Shown: positions 1 to 5,885, counted from the stretch's first letter. The stretch: 8,827 nt of DNA from Wolbachia sp. (GCA_028803175.1 JARBCG010000094.1:1-8827); one strand, 5' to 3'. A program made the numbers and translations. The notes: generated by a model from the letters alone, not told the origin.

Positions 1-2
1 AG

Positions 3-187
3 GTTTTACTCAGAAAACGATCTATTATTGAGACAGTTTTTGATTATTTAAAAAATAAGTTTAAAATTTAACATTCTCGTCATAGATAACAAATTAATTT
101 TTTAGTACACAATCTACCCTAGTTTCATATTGTTTAAAGGGTAAAAAGCCCAGAATCTCTCTATCTGCTTTGTTGGCTAATCCATAA
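3..187 (+). pseudogene. IS982-family transposase, decayed C-terminal fragment
   Basis: This is the 3' remnant of a DDE transposase, cut by the window edge. The frame starting at base 3 reads LLRKRSIIETVFDYLKNKF and then, past a stop codon, HSRH and NFLVH. That block is typical of the IS982-family C-terminus, with the catalytic glutamate probably in IIET. In-frame stops lie in the KFKI*HSRHR* region. A shift of frame near 104-118 is needed to continue into LVSYCLKGKKPRISLSALL, which ends in ANP and a stop at 185-187. At least two stops plus a frameshift make it non-functional. It ends 21 bp before the stop codon of the opposing ctaG gene and does not damage it. Family assignment is from remembered motif patterns, not a search. 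Confidence 0.78.
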
Positions 188-208
188 TTGGCGTTCTAAG
201 CAGTCTAA

Positions 209-745
209 TTATTTAAGCTTAAAAAAAGTATATGATAATGTTATTTCGCTTAAATCTTTAGTGTTACTATCAAGCATTATTTCCGGATCTATGAAGAATG
301 ATACTGGCATAGCTGCTTTTTGTTTTGGCAATAACATTTGTTCATTAAAGCAAAAACATGCTATTTTATTGAAGTATTTGCCTGATTTAAAAGGTGTCAC
401 ATTGTATACTGCCATTCCAAATGAAGGCTGATCTGATAGACTTTTTACATAATAAAAAGCTAAACTCTGCTCTCCTATATTTACGTCAATATAATTGGTT
501 TCTGGACAAAATTCCCAAGGCAAATCAGACATTATGTCAGCATTGAAATGAACTCTGATTTTTTGATTAGCTGCATTTATTGTTGGATTAGCTACTTTTT
601 TTGTTGTGCCACCATACCCGGTAGCTTTACAAAAAATACTATATAGTGGTACCGATGCATATGCAAGACACAGCATCGATATTACTAAAGATACTAAGAA
701 AAAAACTATAGAACTTTTACCACCTTTCTTTAAAAAGAAGAGCAT
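209..745 (-). CDS. ctaG: Cytochrome c oxidase assembly protein CtaG/Cox11
   Basis: This is a copper chaperone that delivers Cu to the CuB site of cytochrome c oxidase subunit I on the periplasmic side of the inner membrane. The 178-residue protein has a short basic N-terminus, one transmembrane helix at about residues 12-32, then a periplasmic domain. Family marks include PLYSIFCKATGYGGT (about 33-47, with Cys39), the WEFCP segment (77-81), and the copper-binding CFCF motif with Cys130 and Cys132 just after YFNKIA. The C-terminus SYTFF is typical and complete. Its ATG follows directly on the TAG stop of the upstream Bax-inhibitor-like gene, so the two are probably cotranscribed and translationally coupled. 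Only a weak GAG-type ribosome site lies inside the end of that gene. Length is normal for alphaproteobacterial Cox11. Confidence 0.95.
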   Translation of the reverse strand: MLFFLKKGGKSSIVFFLVSLVISMLCLAYASVPLYSIFCKATGYGGTTKKVANPTINAANQKIRVHFNADIMSDLPWEFCPETNYIDVNIGEQSLAFYYVKSLSDQPSFGMAVYNVTPFKSGKYFNKIACFCFNEQMLLPKQKAAMPVSFFIDPEIMLDSNTKDLSEITLSYTFFKLK

Positions 746-1468
746 CTAATCTCTATTATTAAATAAATTGAGCAACCTGAGCAAATTGAGAAATATATTA
801 ATAAAATCAAAGTAAAGATTAGTTGCACCAAGTATAGCCAATTTTGTGGTTGCAACCTCTGAACCATCGTTATACCTATAATAAATATCTTTGATTCTTT
901 GAGCATCATATGCCGTCATCAAGGTAAACACTACAACTGACATGAATGACACTGCAAAATAGAGAGGGCTGCTTCTAAGGAATAAATTTACTATAGATGC
1001 AATAATTAATCCCCAAACTCCCATAATTAAAAAAGAACCTATACTTGTCAGATCTCTTTTTGCATTATTACCATATAAGGCCATAGAACCAAACATAATT
1101 GATGTAATGAAAAAAGCCCTTGTCATATCTTCTCCACTACAAATCTTAAAAACATAAGATAAGGAGAGTCCCATTAGCGCTGAAAACGTAAAAAACACGG
1201 CAATTGTAGACTGAGCACTAAGACGTGGAAGTCTATAAGACATATAAAACACCAACGCAATTGGGGATAGCGTCACTACGAGTGACAATATAGGATTAGA
1301 ATATATTGCCTCAAAAAGGCCAGAAAACACCGTTAAGAATGCAACAAGTCCTGTTATACCTAAAGCTAAAGCCATGTAATTATATACTTTAGTTAAGTAG
1401 CTTCTTAACCCAGCACTATAGTAAATACCCTGAGAACGGATACCTTGTTCATCTCTTATAAAAGACAT
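746..1468 (-). CDS. Bax inhibitor-1/YccA family membrane protein
   Basis: This is a polytopic inner-membrane protein of the BI-1 (UPF0005/TMBIM) family. Members elsewhere are proton- or calcium-leak channels (BsYetJ) or modulators of the FtsH protease (YccA); the role here is not established. The 240-residue sequence shows about seven hydrophobic segments, near 31-50, 58-77, 88-107, 117-132, 142-163, 170-186 and 211-235. It also carries the conserved AYDAQRIKDIY stretch (186-196) after the sixth helix, containing the aspartate linked to gating in YetJ, and the family C-terminal NLYFDFINIFLNLLRL. The ATG is supported by an AAGGAG ribosome site eight bases upstream (1477-1482) and a good sigma-70 promoter at 1502-1530. 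It is the first gene of a two-gene unit with ctaG, which begins immediately after its TAG stop. Confidence 0.93.
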   Translation of the reverse strand: MSFIRDEQGIRSQGIYYSAGLRSYLTKVYNYMALALGITGLVAFLTVFSGLFEAIYSNPILSLVVTLSPIALVFYMSYRLPRLSAQSTIAVFFTFSALMGLSLSYVFKICSGEDMTRAFFITSIMFGSMALYGNNAKRDLTSIGSFLIMGVWGLIIASIVNLFLRSSPLYFAVSFMSVVVFTLMTAYDAQRIKDIYYRYNDGSEVATTKLAILGATNLYFDFINIFLNLLRLLNLFNNRD

Positions 1469-1476
1469 AAGTACAA

Positions 1477-1482
1477 CTCCTT
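1477..1482 (-). promoter_or_regulatory. Ribosome binding site AAGGAG for the BI-1 family gene
   Basis: On the minus strand AAGGAG lies eight bases before the ATG at 1468. It is one of the few strong Shine-Dalgarno sites in this window and fixes the start of the BI-1 gene. Confidence 0.75.
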
Positions 1483-1501
1483 TTATTGCTTAGTACTATA
1501 T

Positions 1502-1530
1502 ACTATAATGCGAAACTGCATTTTTATCAA
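1502..1530 (-). promoter_or_regulatory. Sigma-70-type promoter for the BI-1/ctaG unit
   Basis: Reading the minus strand, TTGATA (1530-1525) is followed by exactly 17 bases and then TATAGT (1507-1502). Each hexamer matches the consensus at five of six positions. The expected start of transcription is near 1495, leaving a leader of about 27 bases that holds the AAGGAG site. It lies in the 81-bp gap after the upstream rlmB stop, so the pair can be expressed independently of rlmB. The spacer includes a small inverted repeat, ATGC and GCAT around six bases. This is the best-looking promoter in the window. Confidence 0.72.
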
Positions 1531-1549
1531 GTGTTTTTATTATAAATAA

Positions 1550-2317
1550 CTATTCGCTAGCATTTGTTTTAATATAAATAAAATATAGTCCTATTGCTGC
1601 TGCATTTGAAACGTTTAAGCTATTAATTGTGTTCAACATTGGTATTTTTAAAAGATGATCACAATTTTCTTTGACTAATCTTCGCATACCTTTTTCTTCA
1701 GAGCCAAATATCACCACCCTTTTTTGATCAAAACTCTCTACTTCATGTATATCTTCTACAGCATTACAATCAAATCCGTAACACCAATACCCAACTTTTT
1801 TCAAATACTTCACAGTATTTACTATATTTATAACATGTATTAATGGAACAACGTCCAATGCACCACTTGCTGCTTTTGCAATAGATGCATTTTCATTTGG
1901 TGAGTGATTACTAGGCAGAATTAATGCATCCACATCAAAGCAAGCCGATGTTCTTAAAATTGACCCTATATTATGTGTGTCAGTAACTTGATCTAGGATT
2001 ACAATAGTAGAACTATTAGTTGATCTTCCGGCTATCTCTTCAATGCTTAAATTATTAGAAATAGGAGCAACTTTTAAGGAAATCCCTTGATGATTAGCAT
2101 CTTTAGGTAAAATATCATTAAATATTTTATTTTCTACTATCTTAGCTTTAATATCTCTATCTTTTATACACTTTTTAATTTCTTTTTCACATTCTTTGTA
2201 TGAATTTTTTGTTACTAACAGCTCTATACACCGCCTATTTTTATTTTTTAATGCTGATATACAGGTATGCTTCCCGTATAGCCAAAAATTCTTGGTAGCT
2301 TTTGACAATTTCATCAT
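1550..2317 (-). CDS. rlmB: TrmH/SpoU-family 23S rRNA 2'-O-ribose methyltransferase (RlmB-like)
   Basis: This is an S-adenosylmethionine-dependent RNA methyltransferase, most likely modifying the 2'-O of G2251 in the 23S rRNA peptidyl-transferase P loop. The 255-residue protein has the RlmB layout. An N-terminal substrate-binding domain (about 1-85) carries the WLYGKHTCISAL signature (residues 12-23) and a HQGI linker (76-79). The SPOUT knot domain follows, with motif 1 DQVTDTHNIGSILRT (109-123; Asn116, Arg122), motif 2 GSEEKGMR (205-212), and motif 3 IPM plus SLNVSNAAA (233-241). Two adjacent ATG codons are possible starts (2317 or 2314), and no clear ribosome site favours either. It diverges from the Smr-domain gene across about 100 bp. 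The exact target nucleotide is inferred; other TrmH-family targets cannot be excluded. Confidence 0.9.
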   Translation of the reverse strand: MMKLSKATKNFWLYGKHTCISALKNKNRRCIELLVTKNSYKECEKEIKKCIKDRDIKAKIVENKIFNDILPKDANHQGISLKVAPISNNLSIEEIAGRSTNSSTIVILDQVTDTHNIGSILRTSACFDVDALILPSNHSPNENASIAKAASGALDVVPLIHVINIVNTVKYLKKVGYWCYGFDCNAVEDIHEVESFDQKRVVIFGSEEKGMRRLVKENCDHLLKIPMLNTINSLNVSNAAAIGLYFIYIKTNASE

Positions 2318-2417
2318 GTTATTGAACTAATATTATGTTTTATTCAAAGCCGAAATACACAATATTTCACTATATTTCAATATTGCTGTAAAATTATATG
2401 CTTCAATTAATGTGTTT
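2318..2417. promoter_or_regulatory. Divergent intergenic region between rlmB and the Smr gene, with an inverted repeat
   Basis: This 100-bp AT-rich gap must carry the promoters of both divergent genes, but I could not single out a convincing -35/-10 pair for either. Near its middle is a perfect 7-bp inverted repeat, CAATATT at 2360-2366 and AATATTG at 2379-2385, separated by 12 bases. That spacer contains the related direct repeat TATTTCA. The repeat could be an operator or simply a chance AT palindrome. Confidence 0.35.
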
Positions 2418-2915
2418 ATGTCGGATGGTGAATTAGATTGGAAAAAAAATGTTAAGCCCATAAAACGTGGCAAGATTATTTTAAGTGTTGACCATAAAAT
2501 ATGGTTACGATCTAAGGAGAATGAAAGGTACGATTATCCTTTTACTTTAAAGGAGAACTCACTTAATACAAACCTATCATCTTGCCTTGACTATAATACA
2601 AAATCAAAAATTGATAGAGGAAAATATTTCATCAGTGATAGACTAGATTTGCATGGTTATAGTGCAGAAGATGCTTACTATAAACTTATAGACTTTGTTT
2701 TCAGAAACTACCATATAGGTAATAGATGTGTATTGGTGATTACAGGATACGGTAATGCTACAAATAAAACAGGAACAATAAAAAGTAACTTATCTAAATG
2801 GTTAAATGACGTAAAAATTCAGCGCATGATTTTATACCACCAACAAGCAACAAAAGAGCATGGTGGCAAAGGGGCTTTTTACATTTTATTAAGGAGAAAT
2901 AAAGATCTTAAATAG
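2418..2915 (+). CDS. Smr (MutS2 C-terminal-type) domain protein
   Basis: This is a stand-alone small MutS-related (Smr) domain protein of about 165 residues. Smr domains are nicking or RNA-cleaving endonuclease modules; the biological role of such stand-alone alphaproteobacterial proteins is not settled. The N-terminal 70 residues are charged and low in recognisable structure. The Smr domain occupies roughly residues 74-165, with the DLHG motif at 77-80, the helix AEDAYYKLIDFVFRN, the VLVITGYGN strand-turn corresponding to the usual TGxG, and a C-terminal GGKGAFYILLRR strand. I prefer the ATG at 2418; an in-frame GTG lies two codons upstream at 2412, and neither has a clear ribosome site. Its TAG stop is directly adjacent to the opposing rpe stop with no spacer. 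Confidence 0.85.
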   Translation: MSDGELDWKKNVKPIKRGKIILSVDHKIWLRSKENERYDYPFTLKENSLNTNLSSCLDYNTKSKIDRGKYFISDRLDLHGYSAEDAYYKLIDFVFRNYHIGNRCVLVITGYGNATNKTGTIKSNLSKWLNDVKIQRMILYHQQATKEHGGKGAFYILLRRNKDLK

Positions 2916-3596
2916 TTAAATAGGTAGGTTTTTAAGATCATTCACAGCTTTCTTCATATCTTCAGCTTTAAATATTGCTGATCCTACAACTAAAATGTCT
3001 GCACCTGTTTTTATAATTTCAGCTGTGTTAGAAAGACTTACTCCACCGTCCACTGAAATTTGTGTTTTAAGGTTGTTCTCCTGTATCATTTTTTTTACGA
3101 TAGATATCTTATCCAATTGCGAACGGATAAACTCCTGTCCACCAAAACCAGGATTGACTGTCATAATCAGTACAATATCCAGTTCATGTATTATATACTC
3201 TAGCACACCTGGATGAGTTGAAGGAACAATTGAAACTCCAACCTTAACCATTTTTTTTGCATCGTTTATATTTTTATATGACTTGATTTTCTTTATTAGT
3301 CTTTCAAGGTGTATCTCTGCTTCTGCATGTATAGTGATGATATCAGCACCTGCATTTACAAAACTTTCAATATGATGTCCAGGAGAATTAATCATTAAGT
3401 GCACATCAAAAGGAAGCTTGGTATATTTACGTATTGCAGAAATAACGTTCGGTCCTATAGTAATGCTAGGAACGAAATTTCCGTCCATTACGTCTATATG
3501 TATGTAATCTACACTGAGGTCATTGATCCTTTTTATTTCTTCTCCTAATTTTGCAAAATCAGCTGAAAGTATAGAAGGTGCAATTTTAATACCCAT
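2916..3596 (-). CDS. rpe: Ribulose-phosphate 3-epimerase
   Basis: This cytosolic TIM-barrel enzyme interconverts D-ribulose 5-phosphate and D-xylulose 5-phosphate in the non-oxidative pentose phosphate pathway. The 226-residue length is normal. Catalytic and metal-binding positions are visible: Ser8 in the APSILSADF N-terminus, His33 and Asp35 in IHIDVMDGNFVP, His66 in FDVHLM, and Asp183 in ISVDGG. The phosphate-binding loops are NPGFGGQ (148-154) and VVGSAIF near the C-terminus. The strand that usually reads as LNPATP is IVPSTHP here, a mild divergence. The ATG at 3596 follows an AT-rich leader without a strong ribosome site. It ends flush against the convergent Smr gene, so there is no room for a dedicated terminator between them. 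Confidence 0.96.
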   Translation of the reverse strand: MGIKIAPSILSADFAKLGEEIKRINDLSVDYIHIDVMDGNFVPSITIGPNVISAIRKYTKLPFDVHLMINSPGHHIESFVNAGADIITIHAEAEIHLERLIKKIKSYKNINDAKKMVKVGVSIVPSTHPGVLEYIIHELDIVLIMTVNPGFGGQEFIRSQLDKISIVKKMIQENNLKTQISVDGGVSLSNTAEIIKTGADILVVGSAIFKAEDMKKAVNDLKNLPI

Positions 3597-3744
3597 GAAT
3601 TATTTTCTGACTAAAATAAAAAAGTAACTTATTTTTGAGGCTCTGTCATCAATGTAAAGGTTTTGTAAAAGATCTATATAAATACTGTATTCACATGAAA
3701 TATCTTGACTTTGTGAGTATTAAGAAGCATCTTGTATATGTTGT

Positions 3745-3818
3745 GTGCCCGTAGCTCAGCTGGATAGAGCAATAGCCTTCTAAGCTATTGGTCGTAGGTT
3801 CAAATCCTACCGGGCACA
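3745..3818 (+). tRNA. tRNA-Arg (anticodon UCU)
   Basis: A complete 74-nt cloverleaf can be drawn by hand. The acceptor stem is GTGCCCG paired with CGGGCAC plus discriminator A (3818). The D arm is GCTC/GAGC. The anticodon stem is ATAGC/GCTAT around the loop CTTCTAA, giving anticodon TCT. The variable loop has five bases (TGGTC). The T arm is GTAGG TTCAAAT CCTAC. All stems are perfectly paired. No CCA is encoded; the next bases are CACT. The UCU anticodon reads AGA and AGG, the favoured arginine codons in a genome this AT-rich. It stands alone between two minus-strand genes; no convincing promoter or terminator was found around it. Confidence 0.97.
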
Positions 3819-3851
3819 CTCTTACAATAGACCATCTACTGGATAATCCAA

Positions 3852-4802
3852 TTAATACTTTCTATAAATCTTCAAATATTCTGGCACCATATTTTCTATT
3901 GATAGTGGCCTAATTTTTATTGTTTCAAGGTCAGTCGACTTCTCAATATGACTATTCATCATCATCATTACCTGATCCCGAGTAAGCATAGGACTGGTGT
4001 TTCCTGTTATAGGTTTTAACAGCATAGAAATAATTTTGCTTTCTAAGAAAAAAGCTATCAATTTTGCTACTGGGAAAGATATATTGACCAGTAGACATTT
4101 CCTGTTAGTGATATTGAGAATAAATTTTAGTAAGCTTTTGAAAGAATAAACTTTTGGACCACCCACATTATAAATCTTCTTATCTTGCTTATTAAGGCTA
4201 ATAATACGATACACTAGTTCAGCTAGGTCAGTTACACATATTGGTTGAAATTTAGTTGCGCCATTGCCAATTAATAGCAAGAAAGGAAGGATAGTTGCTA
4301 ACCTTGCAAATTTATTAAAGAAGTTGTCTTCTTTACCAAACACAAGACTTGGTTTAATTATTATTGCTTCTGGAAATACAGAAGTTACAGCTTTTTCACC
4401 TTCAATTTTACTTTGAGCATATTTTGATAATTTACTATTTTCTATTCCCATGGCAGAAAAATGTATCATCATAGGCACATTTTTCATTTTTGCAGCCTTC
4501 GCTATTCTTTCTGCTATTTTAACATGAGCAGTATGAAAACTAGATTTTTTTGTTTCATATAATATCCCTATCAAGTTTATGACTACATCACACTCTGTCA
4601 TACTTTTCAGCAGTGATACTTCGTCAAAAAAATCACCCTTAAATACTAATATTTGCCCTAAATTGCCACACAATTTAAGAGAGACAGTTTTTTCTTGATT
4701 ACGAGTAAATATCCTTATTAAATACCCATCTGCTGCTAAGCATCTTACTATATTTCTTCCTATAAACCCTGTTCCACCAAAAATAATTATACGTTTTTTC
4801 AC
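3852..4802 (-). CDS. NAD(P)-binding SDR-family protein, NDUFA9-like complex I-associated reductase/epimerase
   Basis: This 316-residue protein belongs to the atypical short-chain dehydrogenase group that includes mitochondrial NDUFA9. Alphaproteobacterial members are linked to respiratory complex I, but their reaction is uncertain. The N-terminus carries the Rossmann motif GGTGFIG (residues 9-15), followed by an acidic GDFFD segment (56-60) and the NLIGIL strand (76-81). The FSAMGI strand (115-120) and YAQSK (Tyr128, Lys132) supply the SDR Ser/Tyr/Lys positions. The KPSLVFG and FQPICVTDLAELV blocks are typical of the NDUFA9-type subgroup. It starts with GTG at 4802, with a weak GGGG-containing ribosome site upstream. 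The C-terminal third (about 230-316) is more diverged and hydrophobic in places. It might instead be annotated generically as an NAD-dependent epimerase/dehydratase. Confidence 0.85.
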   Translation of the reverse strand: MKKRIIIFGGTGFIGRNIVRCLAADGYLIRIFTRNQEKTVSLKLCGNLGQILVFKGDFFDEVSLLKSMTECDVVINLIGILYETKKSSFHTAHVKIAERIAKAAKMKNVPMMIHFSAMGIENSKLSKYAQSKIEGEKAVTSVFPEAIIIKPSLVFGKEDNFFNKFARLATILPFLLLIGNGATKFQPICVTDLAELVYRIISLNKQDKKIYNVGGPKVYSFKSLLKFILNITNRKCLLVNISFPVAKLIAFFLESKIISMLLKPITGNTSPMLTRDQVMMMMNSHIEKSTDLETIKIRPLSIENMVPEYLKIYRKY

Positions 4803-4970
4803 GATTAAAGCCCCTAATAGTTTTTTACTCTAAATTAATACAATGATTTTACTTAATATTCTATTATGAATTCTTGTATCGTATGGTCCATTTTTATTTC
4901 TACTAGATAATAATTGATTTATATCTTAAAATATTATATATTATGTAAATAAATTTATGTAGTGGGCAGG
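4803..4970. other. AT-rich intergenic stretch upstream of the NDUFA9-like gene
   Basis: About 170 bp of very AT-rich sequence between the GTG of the NDUFA9-like gene and the IS200/IS605-like relic. It should contain the promoter of the minus-strand gene. The best candidate, TTGTAT with TATTAG at 18-base spacing, matches the consensus at only four of six positions in each hexamer, so I do not call it. I see no coding remnant here. Confidence 0.5.
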
Positions 4971-5025
4971 AGGGTTAATACCCTAGCTTTAAGGCAAACA
5001 CTTTAGTATAATATACTTTAGTGTT
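4971..5025 (+). repeat. Left-end palindromes of IS200/IS605-like copy 1
   Basis: Two stem-loop candidates sit side by side: a perfect 5-bp stem with a 4-nt loop (4971-4984), and a longer imperfect palindrome (4997-5025) built from 6-bp and 5-bp arms around a single central A. ACTTTAGTAT-type motifs recur in and just after it (5000-5045). Subterminal hairpins of this kind are what IS200/IS605 TnpA enzymes recognise. Confidence 0.5.
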
Positions 5026-5048
5026 GGACTACTTTAGTATGGTTTAGT

Positions 5049-5271
5049 ATGGATTACAAACATAGCTCTCACAGTACGTTTACTTTAGGAAAGTATGTAC
5101 TACAAACTACGTAGATATCATAAGCGGTAATATTACTCCTGACCATATGCTAATCTCTATGCTGTTACAGTTGGCAATGTGAATTCTACAGATGTATAGA
5201 AGTATATCGAAGAACAAGGAAGTACTCAGAGCTATTCTAATGATTTTAACATCAAGTTTTTAAACTCATAA
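5049..5271 (+). pseudogene. IS200/IS605 TnpA (Y1 HUH) transposase relic, copy 1
   Basis: Translation from the ATG at 5049 gives MDYKHSSHSTFTLG, matching the N-terminus typical of IS200 TnpA. Stops and frameshifts follow. A block reading DIISGNITPDHMLISM runs at about 5109-5161; the PDH-MLISM part looks like the HUH-motif region with residues lost. It is fused to AVTVGNVNSTDV*KYIEEQ and then YSNDFNIKFLNS, ending at TAA 5269-5271. The YIEEQ tyrosine corresponds to the catalytic Tyr of the family. The central part, including the strand leading to the usual WGxHxWARGYF block, is deleted. Only about 74 codons remain of a protein normally near 130-150 residues, so it is dead. Assignment rests on motif comparison with copy 2 and with remembered family sequences. 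Confidence 0.75.
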
Positions 5272-5277
5272 TCTGCT

Positions 5278-5400
5278 TTACATGAGTTTTTTAAACAATA
5301 CAATAAGAAGCTCGCCAAGCTCCGATCCAATAACTTGACCAACTGGACCTAAAACACTGCCAAATTGACCAAAAACTGATGATAAAACTATTGTATACAT
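5278..5400 (-). CDS. 40-residue glycine-zipper, membrane-type small peptide
   Basis: I do not recognise this gene. The ATG at 5400 is preceded by a near-ideal GGAGGG ribosome site (5406-5411) with a 5-base gap, which argues for real translation and against the upstream in-frame ATG at 5511. The 40-residue product begins MYTIVLSSVFGQFGSVLG and is hydrophobic along nearly its whole length. Glycines at 11, 14, 18, 21, 25 and 29 are spaced 3-4-3-4-4, which puts them on one helix face and includes a GxxxGxxxG glycine zipper (21-25-29). It ends with a short basic tail, KKLM. Such features fit a self-associating transmembrane or pore-type peptide (small toxin, holin-like, bacteriocin-like), but no function is proven. 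Its stop lies within three bases of the IS relic boundary, so the last codons may have been altered by that insertion. Confidence 0.6.
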   Translation of the reverse strand: MYTIVLSSVFGQFGSVLGPVGQVIGSELGELLIVLFKKLM

Positions 5401-5405
5401 GATAA

Positions 5406-5411
5406 CCCTCC
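5406..5411 (-). promoter_or_regulatory. Strong ribosome binding site GGAGGG deciding the small-peptide start
   Basis: GGAGGG on the minus strand ends five bases before the ATG at 5400. It is the strongest Shine-Dalgarno match in the window and selects the 40-residue frame over a longer 77-residue reading that starts at 5511 without such a site. Confidence 0.7.
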
Positions 5412-5442
5412 ATTTAATAGATTTTTTTAAATTTTTTACCGT

Positions 5443-5500
5443 AGACGATTGATATCTTATATTCGTCTTATCATTAAAGTAGATGTCCGTACAGTCGCAA
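5443..5500 (-). promoter_or_regulatory. Candidate promoter and 5'-terminal leader hairpin of the small peptide
   Basis: On the minus strand TTGCGA (5500-5495) is followed by 16 bases and then TTTAAT (5478-5473), a fair -35/-10 pair. Transcription would start near 5466-5468. Exactly there an AGACGA/TCGTCT inverted repeat (5468-5463 and 5448-5443, 14-nt loop) could form a stem at the very 5' end of the message, about 30 bases before the ribosome site. Hairpin-capped leaders are common in small hydrophobic toxin mRNAs; that parallel is an inference. Confidence 0.4.
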
Positions 5501-5664
5501 ATGTAACACACATACGACAGAAATTAAACACATGTATACACACTTGTAAGGTACGCTACACTTTTTAATGAAAATTTAGTGACTTAATAGAAAAGCCTTT
5601 AGATTGAGATAGATTTTGAGCTCTAGAAATACTTCTGTTATTACTATGATGAAAATAATTAAAT

Positions 5665-5796
5665 ATGCAAAGTAATTTCTTAAGCCTCAATATTAGAGTT
5701 CTTTCAAAACCTATTTATGGTGAGGAATTTTTAGAAGAAATGAAGATGAGCACAACAGAATACTTAGAGTATTTGAGGAGCATAAGAAAATTTTAA
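5665..5796 (+). pseudogene. Short open frame, probable remnant of an unidentified gene
   Basis: A 43-residue open frame begins with ATG at 5665 and ends at TAA 5794-5796. Its second half, IYGEEFLEEMKMSTTEYLEY, has the composition and likely helical pattern of a genuine protein C-terminus. There is no ribosome site, and the sequence before the ATG contains coding-like residues in other frames. I read it as the tail of a decayed gene rather than as a free-standing gene. No family recognised. Confidence 0.3.
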
Positions 5797-5838
5797 CGCG
5801 AAAATTACCATCAGAAAGAAGGTTATGCAAGAACTCTA

Positions 5839-5868
5839 TTGACGCTGAGACCTAATGCGCTATATAAC
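5839..5868 (+). promoter_or_regulatory. Candidate promoter of ybeY
   Basis: TTGACG (5839-5844; five of six to consensus) is followed by TATATA at 16-base spacing (5861-5866), or TATAAC at 18 (5863-5868). The expected start near 5873-5876 leaves only about 10-13 bases before the GTG start at 5886, so the mRNA would be almost leaderless. Confidence 0.6.
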
Positions 5869-5885
5869 TCACATAAACTGTTCTT

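Larger units (their letters stand above)
4971..5275 (+). mobile_element. IS200/IS605-like element relic, copy 1
   Basis: This is a decayed single-strand-type insertion sequence. Near the left end are an AGGGT-TAAT-ACCCT hairpin (4971-4984) and an imperfect palindrome at 4997-5025 with AACACT/AGTGTT and GTATA/TATAC arms. The interior holds a deleted tnpA relic, and near the right end is a small AGTTT/AAACT hairpin (5255-5266). The stretch 5001-5275 is homologous, in inverted orientation, to 8436-8827. Similarity between the two copies ends at the shared CTCATAATCTG (5265-5275), which I take as the approximate right boundary. The left boundary is uncertain because the other copy runs off the window. 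Relative to copy 2 it lacks over 100 bp of internal sequence. Confidence 0.7.
5512..5885. other. Gene-poor stretch with decayed coding traces
   Basis: This 374-bp stretch has no intact gene of convincing quality. It holds a perfect TGTATACA palindrome (5533-5540), short coding-like segments broken by stops (for example KYFCYYYDENN near 5617-5651), a 43-codon open frame at 5665-5796 and the ybeY promoter. The pattern suggests the remains of one or more older genes, none of which I can identify. Confidence 0.5.

Noticed and set aside
2995..3216. Plus-strand open frame of 73 codons
   Set aside because: It lies wholly inside rpe on the opposite strand and its translation resembles no protein; it is a shadow of the conserved rpe frame.
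3663..3740. Promoter for tRNA-Arg
   Set aside because: TTGACT at 3705 and TATA-like sequences exist, but no pair has acceptable spacing and distance to the tRNA 5' end.
5401..5511. N-terminal extension of the small peptide to an ATG at 5511 (77 residues)
   Set aside because: The extension has no ribosome site, is polar and cysteine-rich unlike the hydrophobic core, and covers the candidate promoter and leader; the GGAGGG site supports the start at 5400.
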